This document shows, one piece after another, positions 11,410-23,712 of a stretch of DNA of 64,000 bases. Source of the DNA: Congeria kusceri (Eukaryota > Mollusca > Bivalvia > Myida > Dreissenidae); NCBI GenBank assembly GCA_027627225.1, contig JAPFQT010000034.1:1332001-1396000 (forward strand), in the 5' to 3' direction. A program made the position numbers and the translations under genes. Under the pieces are notes generated by a model. The model ran no database searches. It was given only the letters and a program-made list of their open reading frames with translations, and had not been told where the DNA came from. The stretch's first letter is position 1. Each line of letters begins with the position of its first letter.

Positions 11410-11700
11410 AAAAGTATTTGTATTCCCAGGGGAATTTTACTATTTTTATTCTTCGGGTCTAATTCCCACCCTAGAGCCAATCAGTTTGTCCTAATCCCCA
11501 CAGTGGGAGATGCTTGGTGTATAAAATGGCCCGGGCATAGCCCAAATATTAACGGAATCTAAAATCCTACCAAAGTCTATTTACCAGGACCTGGAATCAT
11601 TCGGCGTGTCAGATTCCCGCCTGTCGGGAATCGCTTTCAGTCTTACGTCCCGTATATGCCCGCCGCTTCCCCCTCGGGGAAAATATTTATATGTGCATTA
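11410..11700 (+). mobile_element. TIR repeat 'GGTGCAT', copy 2
   Basis: Shares CCACAGTGGGAGATGCTTGG, GATTCCCGCCTGTCGGGAAT and GCCCGCCGCTTCCCCCTCGG with the copies at 7658 (inverted) and 24220. The right end ...TTTATATGTGCAT matches the family terminus. The left end is eroded and its boundary is approximate. Confidence 0.65.
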
Positions 11701-11869
11701 TGGACAACTTAAAAATTCTTTCTAAATATGGGCCCAGGTCGCGCCTTTGAAGATTGTTACGTTGTATTAATCATGATCATGAATTTGTGCGGGTGCAGGA
11801 ATGAGAAACAATACTCTGTTCGTAATGTGCGTAAATCCCAAGTAGCTAATCGTATTTTTCTTCTTCGTT

Positions 11870-12090
11870 AAAATCTTGGTGCACCTGTACCAGTCAATAT
11901 CTAGGTCAGGACGGTCCTAACTTGCTTCCGGTCTATGAACTTCCGGTTTATGCGACACGGCTCGACTTGATCCACACAGCATATCCAATCAAAATTTGGT
12001 ACATTTGGCACGGAGTAGTCGACCAGCATTCGAATTGAGCAGACGACAGTTGCACGTGTCCAGAAAGAGGCAGGAGTTAAAGACCAGTCA
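11870..12090 (+). repeat. Dispersed repeat 'GTACCAGTC', copy 2
   Basis: TTGGTGCACCTGTACCAGTC is followed by GCTTCCGGT/ACTTCCGGTT pairs, GCAGACGACAGTTGCACGTG and a TCCAGAAAGAGGCAGGA end. Same order as copies 1, 3 and 4. Confidence 0.7.
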
Positions 12091-13264
12091 ATGTATGTGC
12101 ATGCAAACGGAACTTTGAGATGCCGTTTGATCTAAAGCTAATTTCCATGGCCGCGTCTGCGCATTGCGTTTGCGTTCTGCGTGTTCCGTTAACGCAGACA
12201 TTATTCCATGCATCCGTCACCCGAGACACGTCTTTAAATACTAAATAATATTGTGAAATTATTACATATTAAATACATGATATTATAAAATATAAATCTT
12301 CAAAATAAAAAAATGACAGTTGCGTAAAGCGAAGGCACGTTAACCTTCAGCTTATATAGTTCTACATTTAAAATTGTTCTGATTTCGTTCTATTTGTTAT
12401 GTTTTAATGATTCATTATCATTGACATATATACAAAAACACGTATTTGGACGGGCGTAGCTATGATATTTATGTTCAACACCCGGACGCGGACTATGTAT
12501 ATTTACTTAAGTCGGAATAATTTTAATATGTCCGGACTCAACCATCACAACAAATTTATCAACAGTTGTTTTACCTTTATGAAGCATAATGATTAAAATT
12601 CATTATCATTAAACATTTTCTTGTATTTAAAATTAAATCGACTAACAGGTTCTCAGAAGATCATAACGAAGTAAGTTGTACAAATGTACAATACGTTCCA
12701 TTGTATTGTTCTGTTTGCTTTGTATTTGTAATATTTAAATGCTGTTTGTATAATTTACTATTTTTGCTATGTAATAACAATAGTCTGTCTTGTATTCTTA
12801 CTCAAAATACACGTTGACGTTCTATTTGTAAATGCATGTGTTTAGATGATGTACTGTGTGCAATTCTTGAATAGTCTGTTTGTCAAGATTTTGAAAAACA
12901 ATATCAATCTACTTGCACTTTTGTAAAATTGGACTGACATCTTCCTAAATAGCCAAGGTATTGAAACTACTCACAAGGAATTACTTCAATAGTAGTCTTT
13001 TTTAATGGAAACATATACGTAACTGGGTGGCACTCGCAGAGCGAAGACTTCCACCGAGGCAGCTAAATCCCGCATGTGTTACCGGTATGCAACTAATACA
13101 TTACAAAGCATTTTATATTAGTCTCTCTATCAATGATAATTGATCTTTCAAATAACATCCTGGATCCAGACGGTGATACGTATCGCAAACAAATCGAATC
13201 ATTGGTTGATTTTTTTCATAAAAATTCATGCAAATCCGTGCATAACGTTATGCGTAAAGCTGCG
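12091..13264. other. No gene recognised
   Basis: Contains GCGTCTGCGCATTGCG near 12150 with a partial complement (CGCAGAC) 40 bases on. Otherwise AT-rich sequence without features. Confidence 0.4.
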
Positions 13265-13352
13265 AACAAACAAATAACAAACACACAAACAGAAAAAAAA
13301 AACAAGCAGACACACAGACAAACAAACAAACAAGCAAACAGACAAACAAACG
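13265..13352. repeat. AAAC/AGAC-type low-complexity tract
   Basis: A purine-rich run of AAACAAAC and AGACAAAC words with an internal poly(A). It inflates a 77-codon plus-strand frame (Lys, Gln, Thr and Asn runs). Confidence 0.85.
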
Positions 13353-14091
13353 CCGGTAAAAAATAGAACCTCCTTGGCTGAGTTCATGACACGTTTCGTT
13401 ACGTTAGTAGATTAAAAATTACATGGACGTTATTCAATCAAATGTGGGAAACTCAATAAATTGATTATTTATATATTTGTTTAAAACGTCGCTCTTTCTT
13501 GTATTTTAAAACGAGTCTGTATAAGTTGTGATTACATGTTTAAAGTTGTGGCTCTTTTCTACACTGTGCTTTACACTGTTTTGACAATAACTCGAATCTA
13601 TTCATGTTTTTAAAGACGTTTACATGGCCTGGTACGTTGTGACTGCAGATCAAAATCCTACAATACTACGTCTTAAAATATAATTAACAGACAAAAGCCC
13701 ATTGCTATGGTGTCAAGCAAATCCGTGACCTCTATTTTGTATATTACCGGTATTTTAATACTACAATGGGAACATGGCGCGCTGAGGCATTATAATGAAG
13801 GTTTGCAGAAATAAATGATTTATATTAATTTTTGCATTGTACTTATTCACAAAATTAATTTTCTTCCCATTCAGTTTAAAGATATAACATAAATTAACAT
13901 AACACGCTGAACATAAATTATTTACAAAGTAGTAAGCTCAAAACAATTATAGTTTAGTAAATGTATTGCACAATAAATCGGTAACATGACCCGTAAACCA
14001 CTGATGGCCGTTTCCGACATTGACTCAACTGACGTTTTGTTTGTCTTGTTTGTATTTTTGGCCGTTTTTAACAGTATTTCAGTCATATCAT
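13353..14091. other. No gene recognised
   Basis: AT-rich. Frames overlapping on both strands at 13922-14183 run into the SINE that begins at 14092 and are not considered real. Confidence 0.4.
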
Positions 14092-14341
14092 GGCGGTCAG
14101 TTAACCTACTTGCACTTTTCCTGGGCAAGCTTAGCCGATCTAAGCGGTTTACCAGTACTAAGTGCACATACTTATGCCAGTAACTGACAACTGCCCTACT
14201 TGAATCAGAAGTAGGGGGACAATGGCCGTAGACATAATTTCATGACCAATCCCCACACATGTTATGTGGCCGGGCTGGAGTTCGAACTCACGATCCCTGT
14301 ATTGACAGTCCGGCGCTCTACCAACTGAGCTAGCCGGGCCC
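14092..14341 (-). mobile_element. tRNA-derived SINE (Asp-GUC-like head), copy 1
   Basis: On the minus strand the first 74 bases fold as a tRNA-like head. The acceptor arm GGCCCGG pairs with CCCGGCC except for one mismatch, the D arm is GCTC...GAGC, and the anticodon loop CTGTCAA would read GUC (Asp). The anticodon and T stems are poorly paired, so it is not a working tRNA. The body downstream matches 27529-27745, including the GGTTAACTGACCGCC end. Confidence 0.75.
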
Positions 14342-14486
14342 GACTAACTAAACTGACTGTTGTCCGAAGTTACTGCAGATAATTCTTGCTACTCGTGCTA
14401 GATTGTATATGAATTATCAAATTAAGATTTCTATCAGGTATATGTTATAATAATCATAGACCATGCATATGAACGACATTTTAAAA

Positions 14487-15475
14487 ACAAGAGGGTCAAG
14501 ATGGCCCTGGGTCGCTCACCTGAGTGAAATGAATCGTAGTGGCTTGTAGAAATGTAAAACGTATTCAGATATGTTTGAAGTACATACTGATAGCGATATA
14601 AGGAAAACTGCATCGCCACTGGTGACCTTTTAATGAATCAAAAAGATTTAAACGCATTTGGTAGAGAGTCACAAAAGGAACATGTATGTGAAATTATTTC
14701 GAAATCCGCAAGTGGTTACAGACAAAAAGATTTTCAAAAGTTTCCAATACAACCTTATGAGGTTAACTCCCTTGCTGCCAAAATTATTTAACGAATCTTT
14801 TTGTTCTGAAGGAATTTAGTACACGGTCACCAAGGGAACATTTTTGTGAAATTATTTTGAAATCCAGTAACTGGTTGGTTTCTGTCAGGAAGATTTTCAT
14901 AGTTTTCTTTATAGCAATATAAGCAGAATTCCAGACCTCCTGGTTGCCATGTTTTTAACAAAGGAAAAAATTGAAGGAATTCGGTATAGGGTCACCCAAG
15001 GAACATTTCTAAGAAACCATTTTAAAATCCAGCAAGTGGTTTCTGAGAAGAACATTTTCAAAGTTTTAAATATTGCCATATATGGAAAACTGCCATGTTT
15101 TTTAGCAAATCAAACTGACATTTCTGTGAAAACTATTTTGAAAGCAACCACGTTGTTTCTGAGAAGATTTTCAAAAGTTTTAATAAAGCCATATATTAGG
15201 AAAACTGCCAAGCCCCCCCCCCCCCACACACACGGCGGCCATGTTTTTGAACATTTCAAAATGATTTAAAGGAGGGTCTAGCAAGAAACATCTATGTGAA
15301 AGCTATTTTTAAATCCCGTATGTGGTTTCGTCTGAGAAGATTTCTAAACATTTTTTTATACATTTGTTAGCTTTTAGTTGCCATGCTTGGTTAAAATCCA
15401 CCAAACAGTTTCAGAAAATAATTATTTTGAAGTAAATGTTTGACGATGAACAACAAACAACGAACGACGGACTAT
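14487..15475 (+). repeat. AACAAGAGGG interspersed repeat, 'GGAACATTTCTGTGAAA' subtype
   Basis: Opens AACAAGAGGGTCAAGATGGC and GGTCGCTCACCTGAGT. It continues as about five diverged units of roughly 165 bp holding GGAACATTTCTGTGAAAT, TTGAAATCCAGCAAGTGGTT and GGCGGCCATGTTTTT. Related copies are at 18476 and 57090. A poly(C) run lies at 15214-15225. Open frames such as 14949-15269 follow the repeat units and are not genes. Confidence 0.75.
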
Positions 15476-15484
15476 CGTGCACGT

Positions 15485-15785
15485 GTTGTCGTCGAGAAGC
15501 TTGGTGCAAGTGTACCAGTCTATACGGGGTAAGACGAAGATGCAGAGGTCAGGACGGTTAATTCGAGTCACTCGCTTCCGGTTTGTTGACTTCAGGTTCG
15601 ACCTTTTCAGATGTTTTAATCCAACATTAGACACGTGACACGCAGCAGACGCACATACTACAATTAGTGCAGACGACAGTTCCGGAAACCGGAAGGAATG
15701 ATATTGATATACCGCGTCGAAGCGGAAGTTGGGAAGGCATCGGGAGTTCTGTCGCGTATGACAGGAGGCGCTATAAGACATTTAG
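15485..15785 (+). repeat. Dispersed repeat 'GTACCAGTC', copy 3
   Basis: Begins AAGCTTGGTGCAAGTGTACC and holds CTTCCGGTTTGTTGACTTCA and GCAGACGACAGTTCC. It ends in a GGCGCTATAAGACA stretch also seen at the end of copy 4 (CGCGCTATAAGAAC). A 119-codon minus-strand frame covers it but shows no domain. Confidence 0.65.
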
Positions 15786-15981
15786 AGTGCAGGGCCACGG
15801 AGTATGACAGTCCTTTTAAATTGACAAATAAATCACAAACATTTTAGATGATATGTGTATTTAAGTGAAACCATTTGACCATTAACGGAGAAAACAATGT
15901 GCATGAAACATGAAACAATGAACAGTAATGCCGGCTACTTTTCAGAAAGGCACTCTGAAAAAATTGCCAATACATTTATAA
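15786..15981. other. No gene recognised
   Basis: Short AT-rich spacer between two repeats. Confidence 0.4.
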
Positions 15982-17432
15982 ACAAGAGAGCCATGATGGC
16001 CCTAGGTCGCTCACCTGAGTAAAAGGCATCATAATGGCTTATAACAAGAGGGCCGAATGGCACTAAACCACTTACCGGAGTATAAAGATCTGGACCTTGC
16101 AGTTTAAGGAGAAGATGTTTATAGTCTATATAAACCATGTGACCCACACGGCGTGGCCACGTTTTACTCCAGGGGCATAATTTGAAAAATATTTGTTGAG
16201 GACTACTATACAATTTTCATGCCAAATATGAAACCTCTGGGCCTTACGGTTTCAGAGGAGGAGATTTTCAAAGCTCACGTTCCATATAAGTCTATAGAAA
16301 CCATGTGACCCCGGGGGGTGTCTTCTTTTTACTCCAGGGGCATCATTTGAACAATGCTCTTAGAGAACCACTATGCAATGTTACATACCAAATATGAAAC
16401 CTCTGGGCATTGTGGTGTCAGACGAAAGATTTTTGAAGTAATTTTGCTATTAAGTCTATATAAACAATGTGACCCTCAGGGCGTGGCCAGTTTTGATCCC
16501 AGGGACATCATTTGAACACTCGTTGTAGATGACCCTTATACAATGTTACCAACCAAATACCAAACCTCTGAGCCTTGCCGTTTCAGAGAACAAGATTTTC
16601 AAAGTCATTAAAGAGGACCACTATGCAATGTTACATACCAAATATGAAACCTCTAGGCCTTGCAGTTTCTGATGAGAAGATTTTTGAAGTAATTATGCCA
16701 TTTAGGTCTATATAAACAATGTGACCCCCGGGGCGTGGCCAGCTTTGACCCTAGGGGCATCATTTGAACAATCTTTGTAGAGGACCCCTATACAATGTTA
16801 CCAACCAAATACCAAACCTCTGGGCCTTGCGGTTTCAGAGAAGATTTTTAAAGTCATTTAGATATTTAAGTCTATATAAACCATGTGACCCCCGGGGCGC
16901 GGCCAGGTCGGACCCCAGGGGCATCATTTGAACAATCTTTGTAGAGGTCCACTATGCAATGTTACGTACCAAATATGAAACCTCTGGGCCTTGCGGTCTC
17001 AGAGGAGAAGATTTTTAAAATCATTTTGCTATAGAAGATATATAAACCATGTGAACCCCGGGGCGTGACCAGTTTTGACCGCGGGGGCATCATTTGAACA
17101 ATCTTTGTAGAGGACCACAAGAGGATGTCACATACCAAATATGAGGCTTTCAGCCATGCAGTTTCAGAGAAGAAGTTTTCACTTTTTAAATCTATTTTTA
17201 GCTCTGGTGACCTACATATGCATCTGACCGAAACAATTTGAACAATTTTGAAAAAGGGTCAACCAAGAATCATTCCTATGAAGTTTGGTGAAAATCTGAA
17301 CAGCGGTTTAGGAGGAGATGTTGTTTGAATGAAAAGGTTGACGCACGACGCACGACGGACGACGGACGACGCACGACGGACGAAAGGTGATCACAAAAGC
17401 TCACCATGAGCACGTTGTGCTCAGATGAGCTA
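15982..17432 (+). repeat. AACAAGAGGG interspersed repeat, 165-bp-unit subtype, copy 1
   Basis: Two head modules (15983 and about 16042, AACAAGAGGGCC...) are followed by about seven units. Each holds CCTCTGGGCCTTGCGGTTTC, AAGTCTATATAAACCATGTG, GGCGTGGCCAGTTTTGACCC and CATTTGAACAATCTTTGTAG. The tail has a GACGGACGAC array, GTGATCACAAAAGC and a terminal hairpin (17400-17430, GAGCAC...GTGCTC). No protein is inferred. Confidence 0.8.
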
Positions 17433-18050
17433 AAAATATATTAACTTCTACATTGTAAATGACGAACGTCACATTAATAAACGTGCAACATTCATGCATC
17501 CATCGAGTGAAACATTCTGACATTTTTAGAAGACAATACATACCTTACTGACAAATACACTAAAGCTTATTTCAGCATGAGGTAAATGCTCCGTGGTCAC
17601 AACTGTTTAATAAGCAATAATAGAATCACATTTAAAAGTGTTCTGTTTACAGTTTAAGACATTTTCTGTAATAATGTAAACTGATAAAATAATAAAATCC
17701 TGACAGCAAATTACATTAGCTTAAAAGAAATGGCATAACATTTTAAATAAAACAATTGTCCTTCAGTTACGATATTAAAGAAATTGGTCAACGAAAAAAT
17801 AAAATAACAAAATGAAATCAATGAGGAAGCAAGGTAGTGTAAAGTTGCATAACCTTTTTTGAAGGTATTCGTTTTTCTAAATGACTTGTTCCTTAATACA
17901 ATCACTACTGGTATGGTATTATAGTAAAGTTTTTTGGACAATGTTGTTTCCAGACGACGGCCGTATGTTGATAAACAAGTCGCCTTATTGTAGTAGGAAA
18001 TAGAGAGTGAATATTTTCATCGAAACACATTGCCTTCGTTCGCTACACAA
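17433..18050. other. No gene recognised
   Basis: AT-rich sequence. The open minus-strand frame 17711-17941 has no recognisable features. Confidence 0.4.
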
Positions 18051-18413
18051 CATTCTAACATGATACTCGCCAATTTTTCTTTAGACACAGAACAAAAAAT
18101 AATCTTTGTTAAACTACCCAATAAACAACGCAAAAAGAAGTCCCGATTCTGAGCGGAGCATAGTAAGAAGTAGTTCGAATAACAATTGCAAAAATATATG
18201 TCAAATAATATTAGAATCAAAATAATTTTCGTATTATCATTGTTTATCGGCTAATAAACAAATCTTTGTCCTTCTGATGCGTGGTTATGAAACAACTCGG
18301 GCTAACGTTGTTTACTGGCCGATAAACAACGATAAATCGGAAATTATTTCTTAATAAGGGCGTTAGTCCGCGTGGTTTAATATACCACATCAGCCGATAA
18401 ACAACGATAATGA
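18051..18413 (+). repeat. Hairpin-tailed dispersed repeat, copy 2
   Basis: Well-conserved copy from CATTCTAACATGATACTCGC through GATTCTGAGCGGAGCATAGT. The hairpin arm GATAAACAACGATAA occurs twice at the 3' end (near 18320 and 18395), as if the last 80 bases were duplicated. Confidence 0.8.
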
Positions 18414-18475
18414 GAAGAAAATTTCGATTCAAACATGACCTGACAAAATATTCGGCAATAACAAGTTAATTGTTG

Positions 18476-19290
18476 ACGACGAAGGACGACGACAACGGAC
18501 GACGACGACGGACGGTGACTGACCAGAATAGCTCACCCTTGAGCACTTTCTGCTCACGTGAGCTAACAAGATGGCCAAAATGGCCCTGGGTCGCTAACCT
18601 GAGTTTTATGAATAATGCTGGCTTGTAAAAATTATAGGATGTTATAACATGTTTGAAGCTAAGCTGCCGACGATTAACCACTTATAGCCATCTGTTTAGC
18701 GAAACAAAATAATTAGAGGGAAATTGGTCGACAGTTATCCAAGAAACATTTCTTTGAACTTATTTCCAAATACATCTAGTCGCAAAGAAAATTGCCCAAT
18801 GGATCATTTTAAAAAATCAAATGTTTTGAAATAATTTGGTACAACAAGTGATTATAAACAAAAAGATTTTCAATAGAGCCATATAAGGAAAACTTCCAGC
18901 AAAGGAATATTTATGTAAAATTTATTTGAAATCCAAACAGTGTTTTCTGATCATTTTTTCTGACAAGTATATGTTTGTTAATGAATCAAAATATTTTAAA
19001 GAAATTTGGTAGATGGTCCGCCAAGGAACATTTCTGTGAAATCCAGCCAGTGGTTTCGGACAAGAACAATTTCAAAATTAAGCCATATAAGGAAAACTGA
19101 CCCGTCTCCTGGCGGCCATGTTTTGCTAACGAATCACAATACTGACATTAAGTAGGTAGTCCGCCCAGGAACATTCCAGTGAAGTTGTTTTGAAATCCAG
19201 CCAATTGTTTCGGACAAGTTTTTCCAAGTTGTCTATATAGCAATATAAGAAAACTTCCACTGTATATTTTGTATTAAAAATAAAACACTC
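18476..19290 (+). repeat. AACAAGAGGG interspersed repeat, second 'GGAACATTTCTGTGAAA' copy
   Basis: Begins with a tail module of the previous family (GACGACGG array, AGCTCACCCTTGAGCACTTT, GTGAGCTAA). A head module at 18565 (AACAAGATGGCCAAAATGGC) then runs into diverged units with AAGGAACATTTCTGTGAAAT and GGCGGCCATGTTTTGCTAAC. Units of one family abut the tail of another. Confidence 0.7.
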
Positions 19291-19507
19291 ATCAAAATGA
19301 AACCATGGATAGCCATCGAAAAAGCGGATTTAAATGTTCGCGGCTCAGGTTTTTCACCCCGAAGTATTGCTTGAGAAATAGGTTATTTCCTAAAAATGGA
19401 TATTATACTACAGTATGGTGTTGTGAGATCTTTAACTATCGATTCGCAATAAGTCGTTACAAATATGCAGCAATAACCGATGGTATCTCATTATATGAAA
19501 CATAATA

Positions 19508-20118
19508 CAGCCAGGTGATACAACCACGTTGTACAACCTAATGATACAACTGCGTTATGCAACCAAGTGATACAACTGCGGTATACAACGAAGTTACAAA
19601 ACGACGGTATACAGCTAAGTGATACAACTGCGTTATGCAACCAAGTGATACAACTGCGTTATGCAACCAAGTGAAACAACTGCGGTATACAGCTAAGTGA
19701 TATAAATGGGTTATGCAACCAAGTGATTTAACTGCGTTATGCAACCAAGTGATACAACTGTGATATACAGCCAAGTGATACAAATGCGTTATGCAACCAA
19801 GTGAAACAACTGTGTTATACAGCCAAGTGAGGCAACTGCGTTATGCAACCAAGTGATAAAACTGCGTTATGCAACCAAGTGATACAAATGCGGTATGCAA
19901 ACAAGTGATACAATTGCGTTATGCAACCAAGTGATACAACTGCGGTATGCAACGAAGTTAAACAACGACAGAATACAGCCAAGTGATACAACTACGGAAC
20001 ACAACCAGGCGACACAACGATTGAACACAACCAGGCGAAACAACGACGTAACACAACCAGGCGACTCAACCACGGAACACAAACAGGCAACACAACGACG
20101 GAACGCAACCAGGCGACA
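19508..20118. repeat. 26-bp minisatellite, second locus
   Basis: About 23 units. The left two thirds have ACCAAGTGATACAACTGCGT plus TATGCA, and the right third grades into ACCAGGCGACACAACGACGG, the unit of the 9096-10334 array. Four frames across it on both strands (81, 71 and 75 codons among them) show a 26-residue super-period, as expected for a 26-bp unit read in three phases, so they are not genes. Confidence 0.9.
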
Positions 20119-20425
20119 ATAGATTTATTACCAAAAAATTATATTTTAGTTACTGATGAAAAAGAAATAAAGAATATAATAAATTTGAACTAAAAAGCAC
20201 TCCGATTTCGTAGACCTCTGCTATGGCAGCTTACGCCGGCAAAAACCAACGCTATCAAAACAGTACATCCTTTGCAGTGGTTATGATTAACACACTTTTT
20301 AAATAGCCATTTGCCTTCAAATATGAAATACATTAGTAATAATTTCCCATTACTGTTGTCAATTTATGGGGCTTATCAACTAGACTCCAGATTGCTGAAC
20401 TGTTATAATGAGAAATATAAGTGAG
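20119..20425. other. No gene recognised
   Basis: AT-rich spacer between the minisatellite and the TIR element. Confidence 0.4.
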
Positions 20426-20705
20426 CTGTAGGACCATATTTTTCACAAATCCTATTTTTCACACATGTAAAAAATATGATCTCATTTTTCACAGGTGTGA
20501 AAAATAGGATCTCATTCTTCACATATCGCAATCTCATTCTTCACATTTTCTGTGAAATGTGTGATCGAGTCCAGTTTTTGATATGCACTCAAATCATATT
20601 CTTCACACATGAAAAAAAGTGTTCACATTTTCAAAATAGTGAATTTGCTACATCATAATCATATTTGTCACACTGTATGAGTCCGCAAAACAAATGTGGA
20701 TGATT

Positions 20706-20990
20706 TACGGTACGTTTCGATATGCATGGTATGGTACGGCACGGTATCGAACGGTTAAGTATGGTACGGTTTGGTAAGGTATGGCGTGGTATGGCATGTC
20801 ATGGCATGGCATAGCATGGCATGTTCGGTATGGTTTGTAATGCTATGGTATGGAAATGTACGGTACGGTACAGTACGGTTTGGGACGGTACGCTTAGGTA
20901 CGGTACGGTTAGGTACGGTACGATACCGTAAGAAACGATACGGTACGGTACGATATGATACGGAAGGTACGGTACGCTACGCTACAATAA
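20706..20990. repeat. Pentanucleotide array (GGTAC/GGTAT/GGCAT)
   Basis: Degenerate five-base repeats of TACGG/TATGG type. The 79-codon frame across it (Val, Arg, Tyr, Gly and Thr runs) is a repeat artefact. Confidence 0.9.
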
Positions 20991-21300
20991 TGTCCAAACG
21001 TACGTACTAAAATGTGCGGAGGTTCTAATAAGATAATTATATTATCGTCCCTGTATACGCATATTCTAGTTCGGGCGGACATATGCATGGTTATTTTGGT
21101 TTTAATAATAAAAATAGGACGTTTGTTTGTACGTACGTTTGGATGCGTACATTGGTTAGTATCCCAATAAAAAGGTGCACATTCGTATGGATATACGCGA
21201 GTACATATGCATTTCTATTTCCTAATTAGACCATACAAAGTTTTGACTTACGATTAAGAGCATGCATACATAAGTAGCTCCTAAATATGGCTTAGTTTTT

Positions 21301-21470
21301 CATCGTGATGGCCATACTGATGGTGACGTTAAGTAAAATGATAAAAATGGTGATGACGAAAATAATTATGATGACGATGATGATGATGACGATGGTTATA
21401 ATAGTGACGATGATAATGATGATGATGATAATGATGACGACGACGATAATGATGCTGATAATGATTACTG
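21301..21470. repeat. GAT/GAC trinucleotide-rich array
   Basis: Imperfect GATGAT, GACGAT and AATGAT triplets. The minus-strand frame across it encodes an Ile/Val run with no functional meaning. Confidence 0.9.
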
Positions 21471-21654
21471 TATAATTATGCTCCAAATAATTATATCATT
21501 GCTTGTCGCGATACAATTTCAATTACAATGTGATCCGTCTGCTTACCCCCCTTTTTGGCCGATAACATTCTTCACACTTATAAATGTGACCAATGAGATC
21601 CTATTCTTGACAGGAGTGCGAAAAATATGATTTGTGAAAAATATGATCCTACAG

Positions 21655-23654
21655 TGCGCTTTATCGACAGGTCGACTGATACCAAACTGTGGTCAACCCG
21701 TTCCGCATCATTTTGTTAAACGGGCTTCAATTGTGTTTTCTTTGAAATGCAAGTATCGAAATCAGGTGTTAGTGCCCGATCGCCACAAACCGGTAAACTG
21801 TTCGAAACAATCATGGTATCTTTTCTTGGATGGACAATATGCTGTACAGTCATTCTTTGCGTCGCCTTTAACTGTTCCATGTACACGTTCAGTGAAAGTC
21901 GTACGGACGGAATGCATGAATACATTCCAGTTAAGATATTAATGGATGTGTTGGGTTTCAAACAATGTGTTCCTTTAACCAAGCTCAAGGGACATGCTTC
22001 AAAATGATAAAACTTGACAATGTTAAACAAAATAGAGTTGCAGTTTTAAAATCAGTGTTTGTTTTATAAAATTATAAAATACCAGTCTATTTGATTCCTA
22101 TATGTATTCTAAATAGAAATCTAACATCTGTAATGCCAATTTTTTTTCCACTTTTAGTAATCATTGTAAAACTTCTGCATGCAGTCAGTTCTTCTATAAA
22201 ATGTATGGTTCGCTTTTTGTGCCAAACAGATCACCTCATCTATATCAGAAAAATGGATGTAGTACAATATGGCATTTGCATCTTTCCTCTGACTAAAGGG
22301 TTTATGCTCAAACAAACTTCACACATATTGTAATGCTGCTGTGGCCATTGGGTCTGTCACATTATACATTGGTCTGCAATAACGACAGAAGACAGATAAA
22401 GGCAGGCCCAAACGATGATCTTATTCGTACACTTGATGCATGTCAACAACATGTAGCCGGCAGATTATAACGTTCTTGTTTTTGTTGTTTGTTCATATGA
22501 CAATTTTTGTTCCAAGTTGTCCCAATTAACAAAGTGAGACTTAAACTCCGTATTTAGGCCTATCATCCGGCGGCACAAACTAACATAATCATGAGAAGCC
22601 ACTTCAAAGAAACGCCGGTGTCACAGCGACACGTAATCCTAAGAACATCTAAATTTGTAATGTTCATACGATGCGAAATGTTATATTTCTACCTTTAAAA
22701 TTACATGTTATAGCAAAACTGTTTACATCCTGCCATATCGGACATATTTAGTTAGAAGTTTGGATATCGAAGAAGGTTTTTTCCGGATGTTTGCTTTGAC
22801 CTAATCGGCACGTGTGACCTAAAGCTATAATCCGAATTTTCGGCCAAGTTTAAAGATCAAATGGTAAAAGGAGTATATCTGCTGCTGAAAGGGTCACTTA
22901 GGATGTTACCCAAGAGCACATTTGTTACAAAAACGTCTAAACGACAAGTTGTCTCTTCGCCTACACCCGTCATTATTTTGGTACAATTAATCGCCCAATC
23001 TGCAACATTTGCGCATTTATGGTCATCGTTTACAACAGCAATTAAAAAATGCGAGTGTAAGAACTAAGAAGTAACATCGTCATAATAACAAAGAAGAAAC
23101 AAATATGCTTTTTGTTTCGCTAACGATAAACACGTATGAAGAAGAAAAAGTAAGAAATATGTCCCGGATTAAAACAGACGACCTCAGGTCGTTTACTGAC
23201 TCCAGACTTTACATGCGATTCAGCTATGTAGAACGGTAGTGTGTCTTTATCAAAAATGGCAACGGTGTACAGAATACGATATATTCACTGAAATAAATAA
23301 ACGCTTGACATAAAAAATAAAACATGTATATATTTGATAGTTGTCGATGTGACGTGAATCATTTTTAGCGGTAAAATCAATGAGCTTATTTCCCTAAAAT
23401 AGAAAATCTGTGCATTTCACAAAGAATTCCATTTTTGAGAGCGACACCGATGGTTAACAGTCAACAGCTGAAAGAAATCACGGTAATAAAATAAGAAAAC
23501 GAGTAAAATGTTCAGTAAAATTGTTGGAATATAAATGTATTAAATGTAGTTTATTACGTTTACAGGACACCTTGAAGAATGAGTATTACGTTGTTGTTGT
23601 TTTTCATGATTTTGATGATGGGTTATGATGACGACATCGAAAGTGATGAAGAAC
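21655..23654. other. No gene established; bidirectionally open stretch at 21716-22030
   Basis: Plus-strand frames at 21634-21942 and 21747-22007 and a minus-strand frame at 21716-22030 overlap. The 86-residue plus frame has an ATG and one hydrophobic segment (VSFLGWTICCTVILCVAF) that could be a membrane span. No domain, splice border or promoter settles which, if any, is coding. The remainder is AT-rich without features. Confidence 0.3.

Positions 23655-23712
<58 letters not shown>

Larger units (their letters stand above)
20426..21654. mobile_element. Large TIR element (1.2 kb) filled with simple repeats
   Basis: The left end CTGTAGGACCATATTTTTCA and the right end, which reads as the complement of CTGTAGGATCATATTTTTCA, are inverted. 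The match continues for about 40 bases through CACAAATCMTATTTTTCRCAC. Inside each arm are smaller palindromes (ATTTTTCACA...TGTGAAAAAT). The centre holds a GGTAC/GGTAT pentamer array (20706-20990) and a GAT/GAC array (21301-21470). No transposase frame is present and no clear target duplication was found. Confidence 0.7.

Noticed and set aside
13922..14183. Overlapping frames on both strands
   Set aside because: They run into the tRNA-derived SINE and have no coding signal.
14267..14341. Asp-GUC tRNA gene on the minus strand
   Set aside because: Anticodon and T stems are mispaired and the sequence continues into a SINE body shared with 27529-27745.
19508..20118. CRISPR-like array of regularly spaced repeats
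   Set aside because: Units are contiguous with no unique spacers and the context is eukaryotic.
19538..20122. Repetitive 60-80 codon frames that look like a tandem-repeat protein
   Set aside because: The 26-bp period forces a 26-residue super-period in any frame. Both strands are open and there is no start or splice context.
21292..21486. Hydrophobic Ile/Val minus-strand frame (membrane-protein-like)
   Set aside because: It is the complement of GAT/GAC triplets.
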